Source: Pollutimonas harenae (GTDB lineage: Bacteria; Pseudomonadota; Gammaproteobacteria; Burkholderiales; Burkholderiaceae_B). Taken from it: a stretch of DNA of 64,000 nt. Under the pieces are notes generated by a model. It saw only the letters and a list, made by a program, of their open reading frames with translations. It searched no databases and had not been told where the DNA came from. The translations under genes and the position numbers were made by a program. Below, piece by piece: positions 49,048 to 58,121 of the stretch. Within the stretch, counting starts at the first letter, position 1. Every line of letters starts with the position of its first letter. Where the stretch lies: the NCBI RefSeq assembly GCF_004153685.1, contig NZ_SDQD01000001.1:434001-498000 (forward strand), read 5' to 3'.

Positions 49048-49802
49048 GCGACTTCCTCCTTGGGAGTGCCGAGGTAGGCCTCGATCACTTGCGGATTATG
49101 GCGCACCTCGTCTGCCGTGCCCTGCGCCAACAGGCGCCCATACGACAGTACATATATATGTTGTGAGATGCGGAATACGATTTCCATGTCGTGCTCGATC
49201 AGTATCAAGGTCAGCCCACCCTTCTTCCAGAGGGCGAACACCGTTTCTATCATTTGCTCACGCTCTTCTGGCCCCATGCCGGCCACCGGCTCGTCCAACA
49301 GCAACACCTTGGGCTGAAGAACCAGCGCCAGGGCCATATCGAGCAGTTTTTGATCACCATGCGAGAGATTCCCGCTGATGATATTGGCGGATTGCGTCAG
49401 GCCCAGTTGATCCATGACTTCGTATGCGCGATCGCGTGTTTCTTTCAACGGAAACCGGCCGGTCATACGCAGGCTTTTACCCAATGGCGACAATAAGGCG
49501 CCCCGCAAGGATTCTTCGACAGTCATGGATTTGAACAGCCGCGACACCTGGAAGGCACGGCCTATGCCCAACCGGACAATCTCGGTCGGAGGTAGCCCCA
49601 CGATGTCTTTCCCTTCGAGCAGTATGCGTCCGCTGTCAGGCCGTAATGCGCCGGATATCTGATTGAAGAACGTGGTCTTGCCTGCTCCATTCGGACCAAT
49701 GACGGCCGTGAGCGAATCCTTCGGAAAATGCATGGTCAGGTCGTTGGTGGCTACGACACCACCAAAGGCCTTTCTGATGTTTTCTACACGCAGCATCGTC
49801 AA
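49044..49802 (-). CDS. Liv-type ABC transporter ATP-binding protein (LivG family)
   Basis: Cytoplasmic ATPase, 252 residues. Walker A is GPNGAGKTT near residue 35, the LivG-style signature LSHGDQKLLDMALAL and Walker B VLLLDEPVAGM. The C-terminal NPQVIEAYLG tail is conserved. Its start overlaps the stop of the SDR gene upstream by four bases, and its stop overlaps livF, so all are translationally coupled. Confidence 0.95.
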   Translation of the reverse strand: MTMLRVENIRKAFGGVVATNDLTMHFPKDSLTAVIGPNGAGKTTFFNQISGALRPDSGRILLEGKDIVGLPPTEIVRLGIGRAFQVSRLFKSMTVEESLRGALLSPLGKSLRMTGRFPLKETRDRAYEVMDQLGLTQSANIISGNLSHGDQKLLDMALALVLQPKVLLLDEPVAGMGPEEREQMIETVFALWKKGGLTLILIEHDMEIVFRISQHIYVLSYGRLLAQGTADEVRHNPQVIEAYLGTPKEEVA

Positions 49803-50638
49803 CCCTCCTGCCCGGATTTGGCAGAGCCACTCTCAACACCACGAGCATCAGGCATGCCGCCGTATGTCATCCAGGGCGTACCTACTAGCCAGCCTGCATC
49901 AACAGGCAGGTCTATGCCGGTGATGGCAGACGCGCGGCCAGAGGTCAGGAAATCAACCGCATCGGCAATCTCCTGGGGCGATACCATGCGCCCCAGCGCG
50001 GTGGTCCGGATCAGATCAGCGGGATCGCGGTCGCCCTTGTCTATGGCATCTTGAAGCGCCGGCGTCAAGGTATAACCTGGCGAAACCGAATTGACGCGTA
50101 CGCCGGAGCGCCCCCATTCGGCAGCCAGGCATTGGCTCATGGAGATCACGGCAGCCTTTGCCGGTGCGTAGGCATGCAAAGGTACAGATCGCGAACCGGT
50201 AATAGAAGCAATATTGACAATGCTACCGCCGCCGCTGCGCGCCATCTGCCCGCCAAAGGCAACGCAACACAGATAAGTACCGCGTTGATCAACCGACACA
50301 ATTTTGTCCCAGACTGCCTGGTCCAGCGCCTCAGGGGAGGAACGCTGCTGAATAATACCCGCGCTATTCACCAGGCTGCGTACGGGACCATGGTTTTCGG
50401 CCACACTTGCGGCGACTGCCCGCACGGTTTGCTCATCGGAGACATCGCAGGCCTGAAAGATCACAGAGTCGGCCAAATCACCCAATTGACTCTCTTTGCC
50501 CGGCAGATCGAGCACGATCACGCGGTCACCGCGTGCCAGCAATTTCTGCACGCACGCAAGACCAATACCGCTGGCGCCGCCGGTTACCACGCTAAGCATC
50601 GCCTGCATGCCTTGTTCAGATTTATGTAGAGTCGTCAT
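49799..50638 (-). CDS. SDR-family oxidoreductase embedded in the liv operon
   Basis: NAD(P)-dependent short-chain dehydrogenase, 279 residues. The cofactor motif is TGGASGIG, then NSAG, catalytic serine in NIASITGS, and YAPAK. SPGYTLTP follows. It probably interconverts a hydroxyl and a keto group on the imported compound or its CoA ester. It lies between livM and livG with four-base overlaps on both sides, a tight coupling to transport that is unusual for an enzyme. A C-terminal tail of about 25 polar residues is extra. Confidence 0.93.
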   Translation of the reverse strand: MTTLHKSEQGMQAMLSVVTGGASGIGLACVQKLLARGDRVIVLDLPGKESQLGDLADSVIFQACDVSDEQTVRAVAASVAENHGPVRSLVNSAGIIQQRSSPEALDQAVWDKIVSVDQRGTYLCCVAFGGQMARSGGGSIVNIASITGSRSVPLHAYAPAKAAVISMSQCLAAEWGRSGVRVNSVSPGYTLTPALQDAIDKGDRDPADLIRTTALGRMVSPQEIADAVDFLTSGRASAITGIDLPVDAGWLVGTPWMTYGGMPDARGVESGSAKSGQEG

Positions 50639-51618
50639 GATGTCACCTGCTTGGTTTCTGTCTTTTTACTGGCCGGGCGAAACAGGCGCAGCACAAAATC
50701 GCTGACTCCACGCTTGAACCCCAGGGCGAAAATCAACACGATAATACCCAGCGCCAGGCCATGCAGATCGGTGTACCGGGTGATCACATCATTGAACATC
50801 ATCAACAAGGCAGCACCCACCACCGGACCTATATATACGTGCAAGCCACCCAGCAGAATCATGAAAATTGCCTCGCCCGACATGGTCCAATAGGCAAACT
50901 CGGGGTAGGCTGCCGATACAAACAAAGCCATGATGGAGCCCGCGACACCCGCAAAGGCACCCGCCAGCACGAAAGCGTACAGCCTGGTGCGCCATACATC
51001 GACGCCCAGAAATCGCGCCCTCTCGGGGTTGTCGCGCACCATGCGCAATGTATAGCCGAATGGCGACTGCATTAGTAAACGCATGAGCAAGAGGCAGACA
51101 ACGGCCAGGACGCAGGCAAACCAGTACAAATGCTGTCCATTGCCAAGATCAACCCCCAGAAAAACAGGCCTCGGAATGCCCCCCATCAGACCTTGGTCAC
51201 CGCCGGTAAGGGATATCCAGGACTGGATGATGCTATACAGCAGCATGGCAAAGGCCAACGTCAGGAAGGAGAAATAAATCTCTTTGAGCCTTACGCAAAT
51301 AGCGCCAACGACCAATGCCAGTAAAGCGCAAAAAACAATTGCCCCGACAAGAGCCACCGGTATGGACGTGCCCGCCTTTTGCATCAGCAGGCCGAAGGCA
51401 TAAGCCCCTCCGCCAAAAAACATGGCATGCCCGAAGGACACCATGCCGCCATAGCCGATCAAAATATTCAGGGATGTGGCAAAGACACCAAAGGCCGCCA
51501 GACGGATGACAAAGTCTGTGACCAGTCTGGACGAGGTAAAGAACGGGAGGGCGGCCAGGATCAAAATAGCCACCAGGGAAATGACTAGCTCTTTGGATAG
51601 TGCACCGTTATTGCTCAT
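50635..51618 (-). CDS. Liv-type ABC transporter permease (LivM family)
   Basis: Inner-membrane permease, 327 residues, about nine helices. LivM landmarks are NILIGYGGMVSFGHAMFFGGGAY, SLTGGDQGLMGG and RMVRDNPERARFLGVDVWR (the EAA-like loop), then a C-terminal tail rich in Lys/Thr. It overlaps both livH and the SDR gene by four bases. Confidence 0.94.
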   Translation of the reverse strand: MSNNGALSKELVISLVAILILAALPFFTSSRLVTDFVIRLAAFGVFATSLNILIGYGGMVSFGHAMFFGGGAYAFGLLMQKAGTSIPVALVGAIVFCALLALVVGAICVRLKEIYFSFLTLAFAMLLYSIIQSWISLTGGDQGLMGGIPRPVFLGVDLGNGQHLYWFACVLAVVCLLLMRLLMQSPFGYTLRMVRDNPERARFLGVDVWRTRLYAFVLAGAFAGVAGSIMALFVSAAYPEFAYWTMSGEAIFMILLGGLHVYIGPVVGAALLMMFNDVITRYTDLHGLALGIIVLIFALGFKRGVSDFVLRLFRPASKKTETKQVTS

Positions 51619-52517
51619 GATTGTTTCCGTCCCATCAAACCGCCCGGTCGCAGAACCAGGATAAGCACCATGGCGACAAACATGATTCCTTCAACAAAAT
51701 CAGGGAATCCGATCGAACCGAAAGACCGGACCATGCCAATGACCAGCGCACCGACCAGGGCACCACTGACCGAGCCCATGCCGCCAATGACGGTGACGAT
51801 GAATGATTCGATCAGGATGGAAAAACCCATGCCGGGCGACATCGAACGCACAGGCGCCGCCAAAGCTCCTGCCATGCCTGCCAGCAAGCCGCCGCAGGCA
51901 AACACACCGGCGTAGATCAGTTGCGTGTTCAGACCCAGTGCCGATGTCATGGTGGGATTATGAGCTGCCGCCCGTACCACCTTGCCGGTGCGCGTATGCT
52001 TGAGCACATACCACAGCACCAGGGCAATCAAGGCAGCCACAGACATCAGCACCAAGTAGAAGACCGGCACGATGCCACCACCAATAAACAACGGTGGCAA
52101 CTGGAAGGTTTCGGGCATGCCCATGGACTGAAACTCGGCACCCCAGACGAGCTTGACGACATCATCGAGAATCAGGATGAAGGCGTAGCACACCAGCAAC
52201 TGCATCAGAACATCAGCGTTGTACACCCGACGCATGAAAAAACGTTCAAACAAGACCGAGAATATGGCGACCCCCAGGCCAGCCATGATCACCGCAAGAA
52301 AATAGCTGTCGAACACGCGATAGGCGGTCAGACCCATATAGGCGCCCAACATGTACAAAGAACCATGGGCAAAGTTGATGACGCCAAGCACGCCAAAAAT
52401 CAGCGTCAGCCCGGCAGCCACCAGGAACAGCAGCGCGCCTACGATCAAGCCCGTGCTCGTCTGAGTGACGATGCACGAGATTGAGGTGACGCACTCAAAC
52501 AGCTCTTGAGGATTCAT
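51615..52517 (-). CDS. Liv-type ABC transporter permease (LivH family)
   Basis: Inner-membrane permease, 300 residues, about eight helices, with GALLFLVAAGLTLIFGVLGVINFAHGS near residue 28 and the cytoplasmic loop VRAAAHNPTMTSALGLN. It follows the binding-protein gene by 48 bp that contain a perfect 20-bp palindrome, and overlaps livM by four bases. CAGGAGAGAG precedes the ATG. Confidence 0.94.
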   Translation of the reverse strand: MNPQELFECVTSISCIVTQTSTGLIVGALLFLVAAGLTLIFGVLGVINFAHGSLYMLGAYMGLTAYRVFDSYFLAVIMAGLGVAIFSVLFERFFMRRVYNADVLMQLLVCYAFILILDDVVKLVWGAEFQSMGMPETFQLPPLFIGGGIVPVFYLVLMSVAALIALVLWYVLKHTRTGKVVRAAAHNPTMTSALGLNTQLIYAGVFACGGLLAGMAGALAAPVRSMSPGMGFSILIESFIVTVIGGMGSVSGALVGALVIGMVRSFGSIGFPDFVEGIMFVAMVLILVLRPGGLMGRKQS

Positions 52518-52537
52518 AACTCTCTCTCCTGGAGGCA

Positions 52538-52557
52538 GCCGGGTGTATACACCCGGC
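52538..52557 (-). promoter_or_regulatory. Perfect hairpin between Liv binding-protein and LivH genes
   Basis: A fully symmetrical 20-mer, GCCGGGTGTATACACCCGGC, in the 48-bp gap. There is no T-run. It matches in position the hairpins of three TRAP operons in the window, and probably raises the stability of the binding-protein message. As DNA it could also be an operator. Confidence 0.55.
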
Positions 52558-52565
52558 CCGGCCTA

Positions 52566-53843
52566 TCAGATATAGCCCTTGGACTTCTTCCACTCGTTTT
52601 CCAACTCAACGATCTGAGTCCAGTCGCCGACCGAGGGATCAGACATGTAAGGCTCTTTGGTATCTACCACGCCCCAACCCACGGCATAATCGACCAGAGT
52701 CTGGTCTTCGGCACGCATTGTCAGCTTGCCATTAGTGCCGAACGGTGAGTCTATGGTCAAGCCGCGCAATGCATCGGCAATTTTCTTGCCATCGGTACTG
52801 TCGGCTTTCTTCATGGCTTCGACCAGGAAATTGAAGCCAGCTGCCGTCTGCCAGGCCCAGTTGGTGGGCAGATCTTTGTATGCGGCCCGGTATGCGTCAC
52901 CCCATGCCTGATTGGCAGGCGTATTGGGGAAGCTGCGCAAATAGCGGTTGCCCGAGTGAATACCCTTGGGCAGATTCTTGACAGCGGTCAGTACCGTGTA
53001 ATCGGCCATGTTCACGGCAAAGAAATCGCGTCCGTTCAGCAAGGCGTAAATGCTGGCCTGATCGATGAAAGAACTCAGATCGCCACCCCAAAGGCAAGAG
53101 TAAATGGCCTGCGGACGCTCCTGCACTATACGCGTGATGATTTCACTGTAATCAGGCTGGAACAGCTTGGGCCATACTTCGCCTACCACCTCGATATCCT
53201 TGTTGAAGTGCTTGGCATAGTAAAAAAACTCGGCCGTCGTATCACGCCCGTATGCGTAATCAGGTGAGGCGCTCATCCACTTGGTCAGGCCTTTTTCCTT
53301 GGAGACTCGGCCGGCATAAGCACCGCCCACGATCGAATCATGGACGCCCTGGCGTGCGCAGCGGAACGCATTGGGAATGCGCTGCTTGGGATCGGCGGTG
53401 AGCGATGAGGTTTCAGAGTTGGTATGAATGCACAACACCCCCAAGTCCCGGGCCACTTCGTGCACAGCGAAAGCGCCCGACGATGCTTCGCCATCGATCA
53501 GCATTTCGCAGTCTTCGCTATTGACCAGCTCACGGGCAATGCGTGCCGCCTCTTGAGGCTGGCCCTTAGAGTCGCGAATAATCAACTCGATCGGGCGCCC
53601 ACCAAAACCGCCCGCCTTATTGAATTTTTCGAGCTCCAGCTTAATCGCATTGCTGGACGAAATACCCAGCGTTGCAACACGGCCGGAAAGAATGGTGGGC
53701 ATACCCACCCTGATGGGTTTGTTCTGAGCCAGCGAAATAGCCGGCAAACCTATGGCCGATAGACCTGTTATGGCCGCCGCCCCCTGGATGAGCTTGCGCC
53801 GGCTGGGCAGGCTTGGGGAGGTATTTTGTTTATTCTGAGTCAT
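52566..53843 (-). CDS. Liv-type ABC transporter substrate-binding protein
   Basis: Periplasmic binding protein of the LivK/AmiC/UrtA type, 425 residues. The signal has SRRKLIQGAAAITGLSA, a possible twin-arginine signal, cleaved near AISLAQN. The mature fold starts IRVGMPTILSGRVATLG. Ribosome site AGGAG lies six bases before the ATG at 53843. It recognises the substrate of the catabolic operon. Its closest functional class cannot be read, although such proteins linked to acyl-CoA enzymes often bind aromatic or branched acids. Confidence 0.93.
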   Translation of the reverse strand: MTQNKQNTSPSLPSRRKLIQGAAAITGLSAIGLPAISLAQNKPIRVGMPTILSGRVATLGISSSNAIKLELEKFNKAGGFGGRPIELIIRDSKGQPQEAARIARELVNSEDCEMLIDGEASSGAFAVHEVARDLGVLCIHTNSETSSLTADPKQRIPNAFRCARQGVHDSIVGGAYAGRVSKEKGLTKWMSASPDYAYGRDTTAEFFYYAKHFNKDIEVVGEVWPKLFQPDYSEIITRIVQERPQAIYSCLWGGDLSSFIDQASIYALLNGRDFFAVNMADYTVLTAVKNLPKGIHSGNRYLRSFPNTPANQAWGDAYRAAYKDLPTNWAWQTAAGFNFLVEAMKKADSTDGKKIADALRGLTIDSPFGTNGKLTMRAEDQTLVDYAVGWGVVDTKEPYMSDPSVGDWTQIVELENEWKKSKGYI

Positions 53844-53928
53844 GGTTGTCTCCTGGTAGGAAGGTAGGTGGCCATTGCAATTGGCCCCTTGTTTACGATG
53901 TGAATCAACAGTCGTTCCTGTACAGCAA

Positions 53929-55431
53929 TCAATCCGGATGTTGCGCGGCCAGCTCATCGCGCAACACGCGTTTCAACACCTTGCCGGACGGATTGCGCGG
54001 CAAGGCTTCCAACACGACCAATTGACGAGGAATCTTGAAGCCTCCGATTTTTCCTCGGCAATGTTCTTGCAATGCATCGAGCGTGAGGGTGGCGCCTTCG
54101 CGCAGCACAGTTACAGCCACAACCCGCTCGCCCCACTTCGCATCAGGCAGGCCTATTACGGCAGCCTCCTCGATATCAGGCAACTGATACAGCACCCGCT
54201 CGACCTCTGATGAAGCGATGTTTTCTCCGCCGCTGATGACCATGTCTTTCTTACGATCGACCAGAAACAGGAATCCGTCTTCATCGAGATAACCCATGTC
54301 GCCCGAGCGGAACCAGTCGTCGAAGAAGCTGTCTTCCGTTCTTTGCTCATCTTTCCAATAGCCACGAGTGACCTTGGGTCCCCACAAACAGATTTCGCCG
54401 ACCTGGCCATCCGGCTGTACATGGCCTTCGCCGTCCCGAATCTGTATACGAACATGCGACAGTGCCCGGCCTGCCGAACCTATTTTTTCGATTTCACGCC
54501 CGGCTTGCATCATGGTGTCGCCCGAGCAGGTCTCTGTCAGTCCATACGCATCCACATAGCGCCCCTCGGGAAATAAGGATCCAAAGGCCTCGATACGCTG
54601 AGCCGGCGTGCGCTCGCCCCCGCCCACCACCCACTTCAGACTGCTGCGCTCATAGCGCTGGGAGTCTGGCAGTGCCAGCAGGCGGTTCAACATGATGGGC
54701 GCCAGCCATGCTCCCGTCAGCCGGTCATCCTGGATGGCCTGCAAGGCATCATTAGCATCGAAATCCCGCAGTATGGTCAGCGAACCGCCCACTTCGAACA
54801 AAGCAAAACCCGGCAGGTCAAAAGCACCCACGTGATACAGGGGGCCGACAACCAGCAAACGATCGGCGGCACTCAGCTGTAGTTCACTGATGTGATCCAG
54901 TGTTTTCCAGTAAAAATTCTCGTAGCTGTGTCTCACGCCCTTGGGCAGCCCTGTGGTTCCTGATGTATACATCAGGCGGAACATATCGGCAGACGTGACA
55001 GGCGCGGGTTCTTGTACAGGTGCAGCCGCCTTGTCGAGCAAGCCAGCGTCATGCTCGTGCGCGGGCGTGATGACCAGTCTCGGCGTACTGCCTGCATTCG
55101 CTTCCAGACTCTGGTCCACGCACAATAGCTTTGCACCTGAGTGATGCAAAATATATTCGACTTCGTCTTTGCCCAGACGATAATTGACGGGTAGCACAAC
55201 AGCGCCCAGATGACTGATGGCCAAGGTAAGCTCAACAAACGCAGCGCTATTTTTCATGAGCAGGGCTACGATATCACCCCGCCCCACACCCTGGCCAGCC
55301 AGGACGCCAGCCACATGACACACCCGCTTGAACAGGTCTGCATAGTTGATACGGGTATCGCCATAGCGAATCGCCAGTTGGTCGGGTGTACTGTGAGCCC
55401 AATGTTCTATGGAAGCACTCAATGTGACCAT
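53929..55431 (-). CDS. AMP-dependent acyl-CoA synthetase
   Basis: CoA ligase, 500 residues. The phosphate loop is YTSGTTGLPKGV, followed by DAYGLTE, the hinge region GDMGYLDEDGFLFLVDRKKD and the C-terminal catalytic lysine in NPSGKVLKR. It probably activates the imported acid to its CoA ester, the first step of the operon's pathway. It lies between the acyl-CoA dehydrogenase and binding-protein genes, with 36 bp upstream and 85 bp downstream. Confidence 0.94.
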   Translation of the reverse strand: MVTLSASIEHWAHSTPDQLAIRYGDTRINYADLFKRVCHVAGVLAGQGVGRGDIVALLMKNSAAFVELTLAISHLGAVVLPVNYRLGKDEVEYILHHSGAKLLCVDQSLEANAGSTPRLVITPAHEHDAGLLDKAAAPVQEPAPVTSADMFRLMYTSGTTGLPKGVRHSYENFYWKTLDHISELQLSAADRLLVVGPLYHVGAFDLPGFALFEVGGSLTILRDFDANDALQAIQDDRLTGAWLAPIMLNRLLALPDSQRYERSSLKWVVGGGERTPAQRIEAFGSLFPEGRYVDAYGLTETCSGDTMMQAGREIEKIGSAGRALSHVRIQIRDGEGHVQPDGQVGEICLWGPKVTRGYWKDEQRTEDSFFDDWFRSGDMGYLDEDGFLFLVDRKKDMVISGGENIASSEVERVLYQLPDIEEAAVIGLPDAKWGERVVAVTVLREGATLTLDALQEHCRGKIGGFKIPRQLVVLEALPRNPSGKVLKRVLRDELAAQHPD

Positions 55432-55467
55432 GATGTCTGCCTCTGTATCTAGTTCAATTCGCGCGGC

Positions 55468-56640
55468 TCAGTACGACCGGGGCATGCCAAGGTCATACAT
55501 GGCAATGTAGTTGAGCACCATTTCTTCTGAAATAGGTGCAAAACGGAATAGGCGACAATCGCGCCACAGACGTTCCACGTGATATTCGCGCGAATATCCC
55601 ATCCCTCCCATTGTCTGCATGGCACGCTCAGTGGCTCGTGCAGCCACCTGCGCCGCCAGTAACTTGGCCGCATTGGCCTGGCTGCCATATGGCAACCCAC
55701 TATCGAAATTGGACGCTGCCTTATAGTTCACCAGTCGGGCCGCTTCCATTTCCGCATGGCACTGGGCCAAAGGAAACTGCAGTCCCTGATAGCTGCTGAT
55801 TGCCCGGTCGCCAAACACCTTGCGTTCGTTGCCATAGTCAACCGCCAGCTTCAGGGCCAGCTCTGTAGTGCCGATCAAGCCGGCCGTCGTCACAATGCGC
55901 TCGGTGTTCAGCACATCCAGCAACTCCTTCCAGCCACCGTGCAACGTACCCACGAGCTCATGGGGTTCGATGCGCACATCGTCGAAGAAGATCGAGCTGG
56001 AAGCCAAAGTGTTGGTGCCGACCTTCTCAATCGGCGTATGGGTCAGTCCGTCGCGGGCCACGTCAATCATGAACATCGACAAACCATCACTGCGTGAGGC
56101 GCTGTCCTCGACCTTCTTGGTACGTGCCACCACCAGCATCTTGTGAGCGGTATCAACCGCCGTAATCCAGATCTTGCGTCCATTCAGACGCCAGCCATCT
56201 CCATCCGGTCGCGCAAAGCTGCGGATTTCAAGCGTATTCGTGCCAGCATCAGGCTCCGTCAAAGCCATGCAGAAATTGATGTCGCCCGACATCAGGCCTG
56301 GCAGCAGCTCTTTTTTCATCTCAGGCGAACCAAAACGACTGATCGAAACCCCGCCGAAAATAGGGTTGACCATAAACAGCTGCCCAACCGTGCTGCCCGC
56401 ACCCGTTGCCGCCAGGCGCTCGATGATCAAAGCCATCTCGAACACACCCAACTCAGATCCGCCATACTCGGATGGCAGCGCCACGCCGCACAGTCCGGCT
56501 TCGCAGATGGCACGCCAGCACTCATGAGGAAATGCCTTCCTTGCATCCAGGTCGCGCCAGTACTCCAGGCCAAAACGCTCGCCCAATTGGGTGGCGGAGT
56601 CGGCTATCATCCGCTGTTCTTCTGTAAGTTGGAAGTCCAT
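55468..56640 (-). CDS. Acyl-CoA dehydrogenase
   Basis: FAD-dependent dehydrogenase, 390 residues, introducing a 2,3 double bond into an acyl-CoA. Family blocks are MALTEPDAGTNT, WITAVDTAHKMLV, TMGGMGYSREYHVERLWRDCR and the C-terminal PISEEMVLNYIA, whose glutamate may be the catalytic base. Electrons would pass to ETF, which is not encoded here. The chain length or branching of the substrate cannot be judged. Confidence 0.94.
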   Translation of the reverse strand: MDFQLTEEQRMIADSATQLGERFGLEYWRDLDARKAFPHECWRAICEAGLCGVALPSEYGGSELGVFEMALIIERLAATGAGSTVGQLFMVNPIFGGVSISRFGSPEMKKELLPGLMSGDINFCMALTEPDAGTNTLEIRSFARPDGDGWRLNGRKIWITAVDTAHKMLVVARTKKVEDSASRSDGLSMFMIDVARDGLTHTPIEKVGTNTLASSSIFFDDVRIEPHELVGTLHGGWKELLDVLNTERIVTTAGLIGTTELALKLAVDYGNERKVFGDRAISSYQGLQFPLAQCHAEMEAARLVNYKAASNFDSGLPYGSQANAAKLLAAQVAARATERAMQTMGGMGYSREYHVERLWRDCRLFRFAPISEEMVLNYIAMYDLGMPRSY

Positions 56641-56697
56641 ATCTATCTATTCCTGCGGTGTCGGTTCTTGAGTATTCTTGAATTAAAGCGGCTGGCC

Positions 56698-58080
56698 TTA
56701 AGTGCTGGCACGGGCTGCAGCATCGCGTGCCACAGCGAATTCGCGCAACACGACATCCAGGCCAAGCTCTGGTGGATTTTCCACAAAGCGCTCCAGCGCA
56801 TCACATGAGCCGGCGCCCAGTTCAACCTCTGCACCCACACGCAAGACCAGTTCACGCAAGGTCGCGCGGTCGTAGTTGTAATCGTCTACCGTCTTGTTCA
56901 TATGCAAGGTTTCTGGCGCGTCTCCGTTGTCGAACTCCGCAACAATCACACAGCTCAGGCGTGGGACATCCTGGTCACTGACCAGCGTGATGCGGTCGAT
57001 CAGGCCTGCCACCTGCGGATCGTCGTAGACCATCATGTCGCGCAGAGTCGGAGCACCGTGCAGCAAGGTATTGGCGATACAAAACGGAATACTCATCAAG
57101 GTACCCGAAACAGAATTGAACGGCCCTGTGCTGTCCATGCCTGCATAACCTGTTTCGTAAGGATTCATGCGCACCTGGATACTCGCCGGGTTACGGCCTT
57201 TCAGCTGGCTGCGGAAAGCCAGGGCCGCATTAACCGGCGTCTGGTTGAATGCGCACACCGGGTAGGGCTTGAATACGACGCGATGGATAAACCATTGCGT
57301 GCCCAGCTTGGCCTGTAGGTCGGCCACATTGCAATCGGCCCGGGCGTAGGCACGAACCAGACCAGCCTTGCCTTCGAAGGCATGGGGCGCAGACACCGAC
57401 CCCGCCTTCGCCAACTGTGCTGCTACCCAGCCATTGTTGGCGGCCACGCCCAGTTGGTAACGCCACTCATCGGTGCCATCGGCAAAGGATTGCAGAATGC
57501 CGCCCGCGAACGAAGCCGCATTGGCCAGCGCCGCAGCAGTGTGATCCTGATCCAGGTCCAGAGCCAACGATGCTGCGGCAGCCGAAGCCAGCGCGCCATA
57601 GATGGGCGAAGCACGCAAACCCGCCGGTGTCGTATGGCCGGCATAAGCCTGCTCGAACAAACCGCCTACTTCGTAGCCGGCGATCAAAGCGGGGAGCATG
57701 CGGGCTAGCGGTATCCGACCAGTTTCTGCCGCTGCTGTCAGCATGGGAATCAGTATGGCGCCCAAATGTGCAGCACCCAGTGCATCTTCCTGTGCTCGCC
57801 CATGAAACAAGGCAGAGTTGGACAGCATCGCGGCTTGCATGGAGCTTTTTCGGCCAATGGCCAGCAGCGTCGCACCATCGGCTTGCTCACCGTCCATGGC
57901 CAGGCCTGCTTTGGCAGCTACTTGTCCAAACGGCGTATTGAAACAAGCCAGGCCTATGCCATAGCCATTGAGCAGGCAAACTCGCGCCTTTTCCATGACT
58001 TCGGGCGGTATATTGGCCTCGGTCTTCAACGATACGACAAACTCAGCCAGCGACTGCGATAAGGTTTTATCTGTTTCCAT
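56698..58080 (-). CDS. MmgE/PrpD family protein
   Basis: Protein of 460 residues in the 2-methylcitrate dehydratase/aconitate decarboxylase superfamily. Visible family blocks are LLNGYGIGLACFNTP, SALFHGRAQEDALG, PALIAGYEVGG and FKPYPVCAFNQTPVNAAL. The family includes dehydratases, decarboxylases and epimerases of carboxylic acids. No methylcitrate cycle genes are near, so a new substrate within this operon is likely. It lies between E2 and the acyl-CoA dehydrogenase gene. Confidence 0.9.
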   Translation of the reverse strand: METDKTLSQSLAEFVVSLKTEANIPPEVMEKARVCLLNGYGIGLACFNTPFGQVAAKAGLAMDGEQADGATLLAIGRKSSMQAAMLSNSALFHGRAQEDALGAAHLGAILIPMLTAAAETGRIPLARMLPALIAGYEVGGLFEQAYAGHTTPAGLRASPIYGALASAAAASLALDLDQDHTAAALANAASFAGGILQSFADGTDEWRYQLGVAANNGWVAAQLAKAGSVSAPHAFEGKAGLVRAYARADCNVADLQAKLGTQWFIHRVVFKPYPVCAFNQTPVNAALAFRSQLKGRNPASIQVRMNPYETGYAGMDSTGPFNSVSGTLMSIPFCIANTLLHGAPTLRDMMVYDDPQVAGLIDRITLVSDQDVPRLSCVIVAEFDNGDAPETLHMNKTVDDYNYDRATLRELVLRVGAEVELGAGSCDALERFVENPPELGLDVVLREFAVARDAAARAST

Positions 58081-58121
58081 GATGTCTCTCTCTTATCTGA
58101 TTGCCTTGAGGCCCACCGGGC

